Assembly (NCBI RefSeq): GCF_022682495.2
Contig: NC_071389.1
Coordinates: 180,960,556-181,024,555 of the forward strand
Source of the DNA: Desmodus rotundus
Taxonomy: Eukaryota > Chordata > Mammalia > Chiroptera > Phyllostomidae
Direction: 5' to 3'
DNA length: 64,000 nucleotides
Shown here: positions 11,805-22,963 of the stretch, piece by piece
Layout: each line of letters opens with the position of its first letter
How positions within the stretch are numbered: position 1 is the first letter of the stretch
Made by a program: the position numbers and the translations under genes
The notes under the pieces: model-generated
What the model saw: only the letters and a program-made list of their open reading frames with translations
Databases searched by the model: none
Told to the model about the DNA's origin: nothing

Positions 11805-12044
11805 AGTTCACAGCTATTGTGGTGGGAAAGGGGGGGTTGGTGGACGTCACAACTTGGGCTTTATCTGCCTGGCTGCGGGAAGTCTGCAGCCCCTGGGTCA
11901 CTGAGCAGCAAGCCAGGGCAGAACTGCAGCAGTCCCGTCAAAGCAGCAGCTGCGGGGGATCATGGCCTAGGGCTGGCGGCACCACTGTGTGGCTGAGTTT
12001 TCCAAGCACCTTGGAGACACCTGCAGTCCCATTTGCAGGGCAAG
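11805..12044 (+). other. VWF: VWF exon 1 (5' UTR, non-coding)
   Basis: About 240 nt, ending AAG before a GTATGG donor; the human exon is about 250 nt. Recognised by blocks shared with human exon 1, such as CACAGCTATTGTGGTGGG and GGGCTTTATCT. It contains an antisense GATA motif (TTATCT, 11861-11866), a CRE-like GACGTCAC (11843-11850) and a two-codon upstream ORF (11962-11970). The position of the human downstream GATA element reads AGACAC here (12015-12020). Joining to exon 2 puts A at -3 of the start codon, a good Kozak context. The 5' end is inferred by alignment from memory, so it may be off by a few bases. Confidence 0.9.
11962..11970 (+). other. Two-codon upstream ORF in VWF exon 1
   Basis: ATG-GCC-TAG (Met-Ala-stop) lies about 80 nt before the end of exon 1 in the 5' UTR. 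The same triplets occur in human exon 1 as I recall it. A minimal uORF of this kind can lower or tune initiation at the main start codon; no such effect can be shown from the sequence. Confidence 0.6.
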
Positions 12045-13222
12045 GTATGGCCTTCTGGGAGGACAGCTGGCTTGGTTGTGGGATAAAGATCAGGACTGAT
12101 CCCTCCCTCTCAGGAGCTGGGATTCTTACTCCCTAGTCTAGACAGGCTTTGTTTAGAGGGTGATTCAAAGCCAGGGACCATTCTAATTCCCCTCCTCCCC
12201 TTTGCCTCTGGGGTGTCCTGTGGCTGCCTCTGCTCCTGCCTGGGCTTTACTGCTTGTACTACTCTGATCCTTACTGGGAGCAGCCTGATGTGCCTGTGTG
12301 CGGAGAGGCTACAGGAGAGGACACCTGCTTTGGGACCAAGACTTGACCATAACTGACATCAAAGTGTTCCTTCCACAGATAAATTAACAGACTGGGTTTA
12401 TTTCTCTTTGTTTGGCCTAATGGGACATTGAGTAGGAAAGGAGTCACCCCCAGTGAATCTCAAGTGACAGACTGCACTTAATTTAGCAACTTTTCCAGAG
12501 GAGATGGTGTGGCAGGGGCCCTAAGGGACATGGGGTATGCTTTGCCAGCCAGGGTCAATTGCCAGCCCCCTCTGGTGGGCCGCACCATGGGCACCCTTGT
12601 CCAGGCCCAGGGCTACTGGGCTCCTCTGCATCTGTCAGATTGACTCAACAAACACTGTGTGAACATTTCCTGGGTGCTGGGAATGGAGATGAGTGAGGTG
12701 CTCGTGGTACTGTGTGGTGACTGCCTAGAAATGTCCGTCATCCCTAAGTGTTCTCCAAGTTGGGGTGTCAGGGTAGGAACAAAAGCATAAGACAGTTCCA
12801 ACCCCCAGTTTGCTGCCAAGTGTGGAGAATGGAGAGACAGGAAGGAGTTAGGTGCACACTGGCTCTTACCTTCTGCAGGCATGCAAGGAAATGAGAGAGG
12901 TCAGGCTGGCCTGGAGGCGTACAGAGAAGGCAGAGCCCTCCTCCTCTGCCTGGTTCTGAGACTGCTGCTTGGGAAAGCATGCTGGGGGGGCCTGGCTCAT
13001 AGTGATTGCTACTCTTGGGCCTGGCCCTGGCCAAGGTTTTTTTGGGGGGTGGGGTGGAGTAGGGGAAAGCACTCCATGTTCAGGCAAACATGGGCCAATA
13101 AGCATTAATATTTTCTCTCGCTTAAAAAATGTTCTTCCCACTTCATGAAGAGAAAGTAGCACACACCAGCAGCCATCTGTGTGGACAGTGGTCACCAGCT
13201 CATTTCTCCTGCTTCTCTGCAG
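12045..13222 (+). other. VWF: VWF intron 1
   Basis: GT-AG intron of 1178 bp with acceptor CTTCTCTGCAG. It has weak L2-like sequence around 12630-12850 and is otherwise unique, with no gene. Confidence 0.9.
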
Positions 13223-13277
13223 ATGATTTCTGCCAGGCTTGTGAGGGTGCTGCTTGCTTTGGCCTTCACCTTGCCAG
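13223..13277 (+). CDS. VWF: VWF exon 2: start codon and signal peptide
   Basis: This 55-nt exon opens at the initiator ATG directly after the acceptor CAG and encodes residues 1-18 plus the first base of codon 19. The translation is a classic signal peptide: Met-Ile-Ser-Ala-Arg, then a hydrophobic core rich in Leu, Val and Ala, then Thr-Leu-Pro. Together with the start of exon 3 (Gly-Thr-Leu-Cys) it gives a predicted cleavage after Cys22, as in human VWF. The signal directs the precursor into the ER. The start is supported by exon length, signal-peptide fit and A at -3. Donor GTAGGT is strong. Phase 1 junction. Confidence 0.97.
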
Positions 13278-13958
13278 GTAGGTACCAAAGTGCTCCTACT
13301 CTTCACTCCTGCCCCAGGGCCATTGGGAGCAACCCTCTTCCAGACTAAGCAGGTGTGTCTGTAGCTCACCTGGGTGCCTGCCCTGTGCTAGGCTTGTGCT
13401 GGCCCTGCCAGAGTCACTGGTTGTCTGGTTAACTCCCCTTGTTCTGCAGAGCCCCCTGCCCCTGACTTGTATTGCTCAAGGAGCAGATACCTGCAAATGC
13501 CTTCTCCAGTTGGGGAATTAAGAAGTACAAAGGCCACACAGAGCAGTCCTGTATAATGGGGCTGGAGGTCGGGGAAGAAGGAATCCAAGACAAGGATGGA
13601 TGACTCGTTTTAGAAGTGGAGGTCACCTAGTTGAACCTCTCAGAGTCCAGGTGAAGAGACTGTGGGTCAGAGAGGAAAAATGACTGCTTCAGAGTCACAC
13701 AGACTCAAGATCCCAGGCCAGCACTCTGTCACTGTGCTGCTCTGTCTTCTGTCACTGACATTCTGAGTCTGTGAATGACAGGAGAGACCTTTTCTGAACC
13801 TGGCCTGTCTCCGCTTAGACCACTCAGGCCAGCATCATCCAGTCTGCTGCACACAGGTTAGTCTGGGACAAAACGTACATGGTCACACCTCTACGTCCTC
13901 CAGCTAGGTGAGTCCTGTGCCAGGGGACCCAGAAAACTTAAGAGATTTTCACCTGCCA

Positions 13959-13979
13959 ACACACACACACACACACACA
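13959..13979 (+). repeat. (CA)n microsatellite
   Basis: A perfect run of about ten CA units in intron 2, likely to vary in length between individuals. Confidence 0.9.
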
Positions 13980-14059
13980 GTGTGAGGGTGGCAGAAGGGT
14001 GCCCTCGGAGTTGGCGTGTGACCTGCAGGAGTTAACACTTTATAGGTTCTATGTGTCAG

Positions 14060-14490
14060 GCACATGGGCTGATCTGTTTAGAATTAATCTGTTCAAGATA
14101 TACAAGTAGATTAATGTGCAGAGATGCTCATTACAATCTATTTATATATCAGAAAATTTGGAAAAATGCTAAGAACCTAACAAAGGAGGTTATACTATAT
14201 ACATTTAGATGCAAAGTATAATGCAGTCACTAAGATTCACATTTTGGAAGTATACACAATGTCATGATAAATTTTTGACAATATTGAGAGATTGGTTGTA
14301 GTTTGCACAGGATGATCACGATTTTGTAACCCCCCCCACAATTGTGTATATGCTGTAAAACACAATAGAAAGATAAACACTAAAATTTTACCTCTAGCTA
14401 TTGCTGAATGTTGGTAACCGATGATTTTTAATTTTTTATGATTTTCTTCTGTATTCTCCAAATTTTTTAAATAATGAACATGTACCACAT
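14060..14490 (+). mobile_element. Old L1 3'-end fragment
   Basis: Resembles the 3' end of ancient mammalian L1 (L1M), in the sense orientation: an AT-rich stretch ending in the pattern 'TTTTCTTCTGTATTCTCCAAATTTTTTAA...'. Heavily diverged, with no ORF. Family placement is from pattern memory. Confidence 0.6.
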
Positions 14491-14730
14491 TTTAAATGGG
14501 TATGTAAATGGCATTAAACCAAATAGATTTCCTGAAAACAACTGTTCCTCCATTGTTGCTATGAGTCCTGGGTCATATCTGGGGGCTGAAAGCAATAGCT
14601 TCCATCTCATTTGGGATGGAAAGTACTTCCCCACAGCCCAGTTTCTGTGAGATGCAGCCTCATTTCTACAAGGCTAGAGTGCTGTTGGCTGATGGTTCCA
14701 GCTGTGCTCACCGGGGGCCTCTCCCTTCAG

Positions 14731-14895
14731 GGACCCTTTGCGCAGAAGGGACTCTTGCTAGGTCCTCAATGGCCCGATGTAGCCTCTTTGGAGATGCCTT
14801 CGTCAATACCTTTGATGAGACCATGTACAGCTTTGCCGGAGACTGCGGTTACCTCCTGGCTGGGGACTGCCAGAAACACTCGTTCTCACTCATAG
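14731..14895 (+). CDS. VWF: VWF exon 3: propeptide, D1 domain start
   Basis: This 165-nt exon encodes residues 19 (part) to 74 (part). It starts Gly-Thr-Leu-Cys, giving the signal-peptidase site after Cys22, and continues Ala-Glu-Gly into the first VWD module (D1). Recognisable VWD features are the Arg-Cys-Ser-Leu-Phe-Gly opening, Phe-Asp at the calcium-binding region, and the Tyr-Ser-Phe-Ala-Gly / Tyr-Leu-Leu-Ala-Gly core with paired cysteines. Compared with remembered human sequence, Gly-Tyr-Cys-Ser is Gly-Asp-Cys-Gly here and Gly-Gly-Cys is Gly-Asp-Cys, so the bat protein is slightly more acidic. Acceptor CTCCCTTCAG and donor GTGAGT are good. Confidence 0.97.
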   Translation, partial: GPFAQKGLLLGPQWPDVASLEMPSSIPLMRPCTALPETAVTSWLGTARNTRSHS

Positions 14896-15789
14896 GTGAG
14901 TCTGGGGCACTGGAGGGAGGAATGCAGAGCGGGAGCTGGCTGAGCTCAGCCCTGGCGTGTGGGGGGCCTGCGGGCAGGGGGAGTTTTCCTTACAACAGTG
15001 TCTGATCTGGAAGATCCCTTCCGAGAGCGTGGTGGGGAATGACCTTTCCATTATACAGGGCTCCCCTTGGCTTTTCCCTGGGCCTCTTTCCGTGGGAGCC
15101 TGGTGGGATGGAGAGAGTCTTTATGCTTCTCCAGTGATTATGGCCACTGCTCTGGGTCCAAGCAACACCCTGGGAGCTCCAAAGCATCAAGAGGAATGAT
15201 GGCTCAGAAGGTGCTTTATAACAGGCAAAGGCCCTAGCAAAAGGGAAGGGTCATTCCATGTTCTTGATGGAAATCAGAGCATCAGGCCAGTGTTGAGCCT
15301 TCTGGTGTTCCTGGAAAAGAGCTGGTACTGTGCCCGTGTCATCTCTGCACCCCCACAGCTGTTCTGAGATGTAGGGACAGATATAGTCACCGGTATTTCC
15401 AAATGCAGACCTCATGGAGGCTGTCTGATGCTCCCAAGGACTGGCAGATAATAGAAGGAAGACCTGCGTTTTGATCCTGGGTTTGTCAGGATGAAGGAAC
15501 TTTCCCCTGTGCTGGGGAGAGAGGGCACTTTCCAAGGCTGGGAGTGAGGCTGGGAGCCGCGACAGAAAACTGTGGTTTGGTGACCTTCCCACTCTAAGAA
15601 TTCATCACGTGCGGGAGATGTGTGAGTGAGGGATGCTATACAATGTAGCAAAGGTGGGGGCCTCCGCCTTGGGGAGGCTGAGATAGCAACGGGCAGACCC
15701 GCATCGGGGAGAAGAAGAGCAACCCCACCTTCCCTAGAAAGTTGAAGGCTGAGGTCCTCCCACCTCAGGTGGTCCCCATGTTTATTTTA

Positions 15790-16195
15790 AGTGGATTTCT
15801 CTACCTTAAAAATCATGGTGCATTTTCTGGAACATGAGTGGAACCTGAGAGCACTGTGCTATGGAAATAAGTTGGACAGAGAAAGACAAACACTGTATGA
15901 TCTCACTTATATGTGGACTCGAAAAACAAAACAAAACCAAATAATGTGCCACCAAACTCATAGGAAAAAGAGGCCAGATTTGTGGTGACCAGAGCGGGGA
16001 GGTGGGGAGTGGGAGAATTGGATGAAGGGGTTCAGAAGGTACACAACTGCAGTTACAAGATAAATAAGTACTGAAGGGATAATGTACAGCATGGTGACTG
16101 TAGCCAACACTGCTGTGTGGTGGATTTGAAAGTTGCTAAGAGAGTAGATCTTAAAAGTTCTCATTACAAGGAGAAAATGTTTTTCTTTTTTCCTT
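15790..16195 (+). mobile_element. L1 (L1MA-like) 3'-end fragment
   Basis: Sense-oriented L1 3' end. Diagnostic blocks include TGTATGATCTCACTTATATG, AATGTACAGCATGGTGACT and AAGTTGCTAAGAGAGTAGAT. 5'-truncated and non-coding. Confidence 0.85.
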
Positions 16196-16200
16196 TTTCT

Positions 16201-16244
16201 TGTATCTATCTATGTATCTATCTATCTATCTATCTATCATCTAT
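16201..16244 (+). repeat. (TATC)n microsatellite
   Basis: A tetranucleotide run of about ten units with one TATG interruption, directly downstream of the L1 3' end, as often happens at old retrotransposon tails. Likely polymorphic. Confidence 0.9.
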
Positions 16245-19200
16245 AAAAATCACAGTGGAGATGGTGCAGACCCTGTAGCTGGGATGGGTCTGGGGGTGTC
16301 CGTGGACATGGACGGTAAGGAGAAAGATTTTAAAAGAAAGAAATAATGGCATCCTCTCTAGCCCATGACTTTGAGCTTCAGTGGTATTTCCAGGGAAGGG
16401 GGCCCTCTGGAGACCCTTGGGTGCCTTGGAGGGGTTGCTGTCTCGACTTCACAGTGTTTTAGCTCGGCTCTGCTGCAGACTCCTTACCCTGCAGATGGTT
16501 TGTAGGCAATGAAATCTTAGTACCAGGCACAGAGTTCACATTCTGGGGTCGGGGGGCTTGAGCAGCATGTTAGAAAAGCCCCCTCCCCTACGTAAATGCA
16601 ACTCTGGACCCTTCCCCTATAAAGGTAACCCCACTAGTCAGAGGGACTCAAGCCATGCTGGTGCCTCTGGGCTGTACTGTCACCTCCTCCAGGAAGCACC
16701 CCCTCCCCGCCAGCTCTGCACTCTCCCCAGCCCTGACCACTCTCGCCCGTACCAGCGCTGGGCTCATCAACATGTGCTGACTGGCAGTTTTTGTCCTGTA
16801 GGACGTGGTAGCTCAGTCCCCAACAGGAAATGGAAGCATAGAAAACCAGAGTTGGAGTCAGAAAACCTGTGCTCTCTGCTCTCCCTCCCATGGAGTGTCC
16901 TCAGGGGAGTCACACAGTGTCCCTCAGCCTCCCTGTCCTCCCTTTAAAATGCAGATTCTGTGAGGAGCAAGGGAGATGCGGGTTTCCGCTTGTGAAGTGT
17001 TCCCCAAACCTTTGTGGTTGAACCCAGCCACCGTAACTCAGGATGTGCACTTGTTGGACAGGAACTTCATAGAGATGAGGGGCTGCTGGGTGCTTGGGGG
17101 CATTTCTGTCAAGGTTATGGTGACATCCACCCCCTCCTCTACATACCCACGTGACTTTGTGTGGAGGCCTGCCTCTCGGGCCATCCTCTGGGTTTCCTGG
17201 CCAAGGAGGAGTCAAAAGGCTGTGTTAGGCCTCTCTGTGTCAAAACATCTCAGTGGGACCCCTCTGTCTTCTGCCTGCCCCTGGGTCCTTATTCTTATAA
17301 CAGCCTGCTCTTGTCAAGTGTCCGTTTTCTGCAGGTCATTGGCCTGGACCAGGATGTGGGTCAATCACACTTTAATGTAGATCGGGTTAATTCCCACCCC
17401 AAATCGTGCTGCTAACCTCAGAGAGAATGTGGCTACTTTTTCTCTTTTGGGTGGGGGTGGTGGATGGGTGGGCAGGGCATTGGGAAGAGAGAAATAATCC
17501 GAGCAGGCTGGGCCTAGGGAGGGGGTCTGGCCCTGCTTCAGCCGCACTGGGGCCAGGGGCAGGGGTGCAGCGAGCTGGACGCTGTAGGTCCAGTTCCGAG
17601 AGCATGACTGCGTCCTCGCATACATCTCTGCTCCATTGTTCTCCAATGACATCCTGTTTTCTCAGTTCTAACTCACAAATTCCCATTTCTCTCTGAGTGT
17701 CCATGGACCTTGTACACATCCTGAGTGAGGTGTTTATGTCTCAGCCTGAAGGACCACCAGGTGCAGAGGGGAGGCCTTTTCCTTGACCAGGCCCCTCCTG
17801 ACCAGACAGGGTCTAGGGTCCTGGGCCAAGGCTACCAGCACAGGGAAAAGGAAGAGACGCCAGAAGTCCTGCTGGGAGAGACTGCCCTGTTTAAGCCACA
17901 CTGCAGGATCTATCATCCCAAACCAGCCCAGAGAGACCCAGAAACCACCAACGGCGTGCTGAGTCACTTCCCCAGCCCAAGCCTTAGTCTCCTCGTCGGT
18001 AAATGGCAACAGACCAGATTTCTGTTTCTCAGCATGTGGATAATGGTCACCTGTATCAGAATCACAGGAACGGAGGGTGAACTGTTCGTTAGGAATGCAG
18101 GTCAGGGAGCTCCTCTATTAGTCCCCGCAGCACTTGGAGCTGTCTGGCTCCAGTTGCCAGCCTGTACCTCAGGCTGCTGTCTCTCCAACATGCAGCGGGT
18201 GGGGGACCTTGTTCCCCACTGAGCTCCTCAGTCACTGAGTTCAAGAGCCATGGGGAGAGTGTCCCTGGTTTGCTTAGGTCTCTTGGGGTGGAGACCCAGC
18301 CCATCTTCTCTTAGCTGCAGGAAGTGTTAACCAGCAGAGAGAGGCAGTGTGGGAGTAGCCCCTCCGTACTCTGCCCCTCCCCCGGGCCCACTGGCAATTT
18401 CTAATGGCTTGTCTTCCTAATAGCTGCACATTATCTGATTCCCCTGAGTTCTTCAGGGAGGGAACAAAGCAAGTAAAGTAGGATCTGGAGTTCTCCCCTG
18501 CATTAATGGTTAACTGAAAACACAGCACTCAGATGCCCTGTTAGACAGCTTTGTGGTGCAAAAGGAGGTTTGGACTTGGTGTCAGAAAACCCAGGGGTGG
18601 GCTCTGCCCGAGGTAACAGTTTGTAAACCGACTATTCTCACTGGGGTGATTGTCCCCCAGAGGACAGTCGGCAGTGTCAGCAACATTTTGGGTCATCACA
18701 GCTGTGGGTGGATGCTGCTGGTGGGTAGATGTGGCTAATACCCTACTTCGCACAGATTGTCAAATAAAAAAAAATGATAACAGCCAACACAACAATAGCC
18801 GTCCAGTGTGAATGAATCAGAATTATACCTATTTTTGGTCAGATCGGCAAAACAATGTATTTTTTGGTGTGCTACAGAATTTTAGCAATAAGCTTATGTG
18901 TGCCATGAGATGAAAAAGTTTGCCAATCGCTGGGCTAGTTCTTTACATGTGACGACCCTCACTGAAATCTCACCATGAACAAGTCTACTTTCTGGCTCAT
19001 TCTGGTTGGTTAGGAGTGTGTGTGGGTCCCCAGTGGCCCCTGTCCTCAGGGCCCCATTGGGGACCCCCCTTCTCAGACCACTGTGGGACTGTGACTGAGG
19101 TGACCCCTTCCCTCACTCTCCTTATCAGTGGCCCCAGCTGTGGCAGCAGGACCTCACACCAACAAACCTCCCAGGTTTCCTGGACTTGGTTCCACAGACA

Positions 19201-20274
19201 CTCTTGCTTCCTCTTTTTTGGTAGAGCTGAAGCCCACCCTCCTCTGACTCCAGCAGGAGAAGGTACATTTCTTCATTTCCAAGGTCAACTTTCCAAATGG
19301 GCCCTATGCCCCATTTCTACAGGAGCCCCAAGGCACTGTACCCCACACCTATCCCCTCTTTTCCCAGCATCTTCTGTCTCTCTGTCCTTACTGGCTGTCC
19401 TCAACTTCCCTGCTTCCATCAGCTTCTCAGTCTCTAAGGCCCACGGCCAGATTCTCCCCTGTTCCTCTGTCTCCTTTGTCTCCATGGCCACTCAGTCCTC
19501 TCTGAATTCCAAGGGCCCTGCGTGAGGGACAGTCGTCAGGGACTAGCTGTGGGGTTGCAAGGTCTTCATAATGATGCAAAAATGTCTCTCCACCTGTTTT
19601 TCTGCTTTCATGTCACTGCCACCACCCATGTCTCTGTTTGTCCCTCACAACTGGACCATTGGCATGTAGAGAGAGGCTACTTTATCATGTGTGTGGCTGT
19701 CCAAACATCTGTAAGGACAAAACTGATTATTGATTGCATTTCATTAAGTTCCCCAAATGGAATCAATGACTTGACCTATAGATTCTCTAAACTTCTCCCA
19801 GAGAATCAAAGTCAGTAACCTGAGGTGGGACTCTTGAATCTCCATTTTAAACAAAGCACCTGTTTAGGACGAACCTAAGAAAACATATAAAATAATACAT
19901 GCTAGAGCGCCTGTTAGCAGTAACTCACTTTGTTGCTTTTATTTGCTCCCTTACAATATTTTCAATAGTTGCATACTCCTCTTATTGTTGTATTTAGGTT
20001 GTAAACTCCCAGAAGGAAGCGGTCGTATGTTTATATTGTGCTTTTGAGAAGTATAGGGGACTACTAGAGGGCTATGTATCCAGAAGACACTCGATGTTTT
20101 AGATGAATAAGAAGATGGGTGAGGAACAGTATTTTGGAGGAGATTTTTGTTGTCCATTTGTTACGTCTTTTGTGGGAAGTATTCCACTTAGATAAGATTA
20201 TAGAGATGATGGTTATGAATAAATGTATTGACTCTTTTGGATAACGATCACCACTATTGACTCTTGTCTTTCAG

Positions 20275-20377
20275 GAGACTTCCAAAACGGCAGGAGAGTG
20301 AGCCTCTCTGTGTATCTCGGGGAATTTTTCGACATCCATTTGTTTGTCAATGGTACTGTGCTGCAGGGGGACCAGAG
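20275..20377 (+). CDS. VWF: VWF exon 4: D1 domain
   Basis: This 103-nt exon encodes residues 74 (part) to 108 (part) of the first VWD module. It includes the beta-strand-rich Arg-Val-Ser-Leu-Ser-Val-Tyr-Leu-Gly segment, the Phe-Phe-Asp-Ile-His motif and the N-glycosylation sequon Asn-Gly-Thr at residues 99-101, which human VWF also has. The exon ends in phase 2; the codon shared with exon 5 reads Ser, where I recall Arg in human. The donor GTAAGT is consensus. Confidence 0.97.
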
Positions 20378-20659
20378 GTAAGTCAGAAGCCCAAAATGTG
20401 TGAATGTGTAAAAGCCCTGGGAATTCCCCTTGCATACACTGCCTCGTCTTTCAGATGAAGAATCTGGGGCCCAGAGAGAGGAAGTAAATGTGTCCCGAGG
20501 AAGCCAGTGTCAGGGCTGGGTGAGAGCCAGGGCTCCTGACTGCTGGGCTAGGCCCTCAGCCACTTTGCACCATAGTCTGGGGTTGGGGTTGAAGGGTGGG
20601 AGGGATAGCCAGAAAATATATGAGAAGCCCACTTCCTGAGCTTACCCGTGTCCCTCCAG
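20378..20659 (+). other. VWF: VWF intron 4
   Basis: Short 282-bp intron, GT-AG, acceptor TGTCCCTCCAG. No repeat or gene seen. Confidence 0.95.
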
Positions 20660-20868
20660 TGTCACCATGCCCTATGCCTCCAACGGGCTGTACCTCGAAA
20701 CCGAGGCTGGGTACTACAAGCTGTCCAGTGAGGCCTACGGCTTTGTGGCCAGGATCGATGGCAGCGGCAGCTTCCAAGTCCTGCTGTCAGACAGATACTT
20801 CAACAAGACCTGTGGGCTGTGCGGCAACTTTAACATCTTCGCTGAAGATGACTTTAGGACACAAGAGG
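20660..20868 (+). CDS. VWF: VWF exon 5: D1 domain with CGLC motif
   Basis: This 209-nt exon encodes residues 108 (part) to 178 (part). It carries the [10 protein letters not shown] segment and [15 protein letters not shown], the hallmark of VWD modules. The CGLC motif is at residues 159-162 (20811-20822). In the family, vicinal-type CxxC motifs in D1 and D2 are thought to support disulfide exchange during multimerisation. The Asn156-Lys-Thr sequon is present. The following acidic Ala-Glu-Asp-Asp-Phe belongs to the calcium-binding loop region. Confidence 0.98.
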
Positions 20869-21210
20869 GTAAGCTTTTCTGGGGTGCCATTTCCTGGAGG
20901 CGTGGTTATGCTTGTAACTTCACTGTTCACAAACCTTCACTATGGCTCTGCCCCTTGCATGCCCATCATCTCCCTGTGACCTCACCTCAGTGGATCCTGC
21001 CATTCATGTCTCTTAGCATTCCATCTCACTGCCTAGACCTCCCGTCACACTCGATCCTGGAGTTCCTCAAACCTCACTTGGTTCAACTCTGACTTCCCTA
21101 TAGCAACTTATACATGGTAGATGGTTTGTAAATTCTGGATGGTTTGAACAAACCCTCCCGAACCGGCACAATGGAGATTTATGGGTGAAATCAACACTGC
21201 CCCTGCCAAT

Positions 21211-21359
21211 ATTTATGTAATTGAAATTATCAAAAAAAAGGTTAAAGACTAATTTTTTACAGTCTATGTGTGTGTTCATAAGCAGTAGAAGGTAATGTGG
21301 ACAAAGTGAAGTCCACCACTAGTTTTTAATCTTGTTTTGATAATTTCAATTACATAAAT
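21211..21359. repeat. Inverted repeat with 25-bp perfect arms
   Basis: Arm 1 (21211-21235) is the exact reverse complement of arm 2 (21335-21359). Pairing continues inward imperfectly for about 15 more bases, so the transcript could form a stem of about 40 bp with a loop of about 65-70 nt. The arms are AT-rich. The origin is unknown: a palindromic MITE remnant or an inverted duplication are both possible. Confidence 0.85.
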
Positions 21360-21479
21360 CTTTAATTAGTGATGCAAAAGCTGAACATTTGTGTATGTTT
21401 TACTTCTTCCTTATCACCTGATTACCCTCTGATTAAGGGATTAATGTGCAGAGAAACAGTTGGCTATTCCTTTCATTGG

Positions 21480-22260
21480 ACTGAAAAATAGTAAGATCAC
21501 TTGTTTCTGTCTTTTCTAGTACTGATTTCTCAAACTTTATATCAGTCAATATGTATGTTTAAGGCTATGAATTTTCCTTAAGTACTATGTTAGCTGCATC
21601 ACACCAATTTTGATATGTAGCACATTTTCATTTTCATCTAGTTCTAATGAATTTTCAAATTTCCATTTTGAGTTATTTCTTAACCTATAAAATGTGTTGA
21701 AAACTTTCAAATGTTTAGAATTTTTAGTTATCTTTTATAACTAAATTTATTTCTCAATTAAATTAGAAATTTGAGTAGATTTGTTTGTGGCCTAGTACAT
21801 GATCTTTTTTGTAATTATTCTATGTATGTTCCAAAAAAATGTATTCTCTGATTGCTGTAGGATTTTATATATACTTATTGAATTAAGTTTGTTAATTATA
21901 TTAATCAATTATATCTTTTTTTAAATCCTAACTTAAGGACATACTTACTGATTTGAGAGAGAGAGGAAGGGAAAGATAGAGATAGATAGATAGAGAAAGA
22001 GAGAGAGAGAAACATTGATATGAGAGAGAAACATTAACCAGTTGCTTCTCATATGCACCCCTAGGTATTGAATATGTGACCTAGGTATGTGCCCTGACTG
22101 GGGATCGAACCCTCAACCTTTTGGTATATGGGATGACATTCCAACTAACTGTGCCTCCAGCCGGAGCTAAAGTAGATTGTTTTCTATGTTTCATGATTTT
22201 GGATTGTGAGCTCATCTTTAGAGGTGTTTTATATTAATTTTTTAATGTAAAGTTACTGAA
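21480..22260 (-). mobile_element. Old L1 ORF2 fragment, antisense, split by a SINE
   Basis: Reads as decayed antisense L1 ORF2: blocks similar to 'GCTGCATCACACCAATTTTG', 'TTTTCATTTTCATCTAGTTC' and 'GTATTCTCTGATTGCTGTAG' occur in the expected order. A VES SINE interrupts it at 21926-22168. No coding capacity remains. Confidence 0.75.
21926..22168 (-). mobile_element. VES SINE, antisense, diverged
   Basis: A tRNA-derived bat SINE in reverse orientation, with GA-rich tail-proximal sequence expanded by GATA/GAGA repeats, the CCCTGACTGGGGATCGAACC block (reverse complement of the B box) and a degraded head. More diverged than the other copies. Confidence 0.85.
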
Positions 22261-22963
22261 TCTCACAAGAAGTATAAATTGGAATCTCAATCATACTTGA
22301 AGGCTTTCCCGCTACTATAAACTCTCAGAGGAGACTTTTTCTGTCCTAACCAGAACCCAGACCAAACAAACTTATTATTTTCCTGTTTCTCAGAGTAGAT
22401 TTTTTCTTGTCAACTTTCTCATGCAGAGAGCAGCCCTTTAAGAGGGCTATCATGTATCAAGCCCACCTCCCCACATCATGCAGCCCTGGATTCATTCCCA
22501 TCTCCACAAAGTTGTTAAAACTCAAGCCCATTGATTGGCAAGAATGTTGCTCTCATTCTAACACCCTGAAGTCAGAACATCAAGTGACACTTGGCAGTTC
22601 CATTTTTCAACTTTCTTTCCTTATTCTTCCTTTCCTCCTTCTCCTTCTTTTTTTGTCTCTTGTAATTCTCTATGCTTTTTTTTGTGACATTAACCATGGA
22701 CTCAACAGGATTTTTTTTTTTGCAGTGGCACATTTTAAAGATTTAAAAAAAATTGTTGTATAATAAGAAATAAAACTCCTAGCCCTAAGGTATCTTTTTC
22801 TTATTCCAGGCTTTAAGGTTTAAAAAACTAAAAATAGGACCTATGCTGTCAGGGAAAAGGTGCTGCTTATTGGCAAAAAGTCAGGACTCTGGTGTCATTT
22901 TGGAAATCATTTTCAGAGGATTGTGGCTTTAGGTCTATTTGGTTGGTAAAGACTCAACGATTA

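Larger units (their letters stand above)
13278..14730 (+). other. VWF: VWF intron 2
   Basis: 1453 bp, GT-AG. It has a diverged MIR-like stretch (about 13605-13740), a short CA microsatellite (13959-13979) and an old L1 3'-end fragment (about 14060-14490). No other gene seen. Confidence 0.9.
14896..20274 (+). other. VWF: VWF intron 3
   Basis: 5379 bp, GT-AG (acceptor GTCTTTCAG). It contains an old L1 3' end (15790-16190), a TATC microsatellite just after it, and an AT-rich unidentified repeat-like stretch (18765-18945) ending TGTGCCATGAGATG. Around 18020-18110 there is a weak MER5-like stretch. The rest appears unique; the open frames in it have no recognisable domains. Confidence 0.9.
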
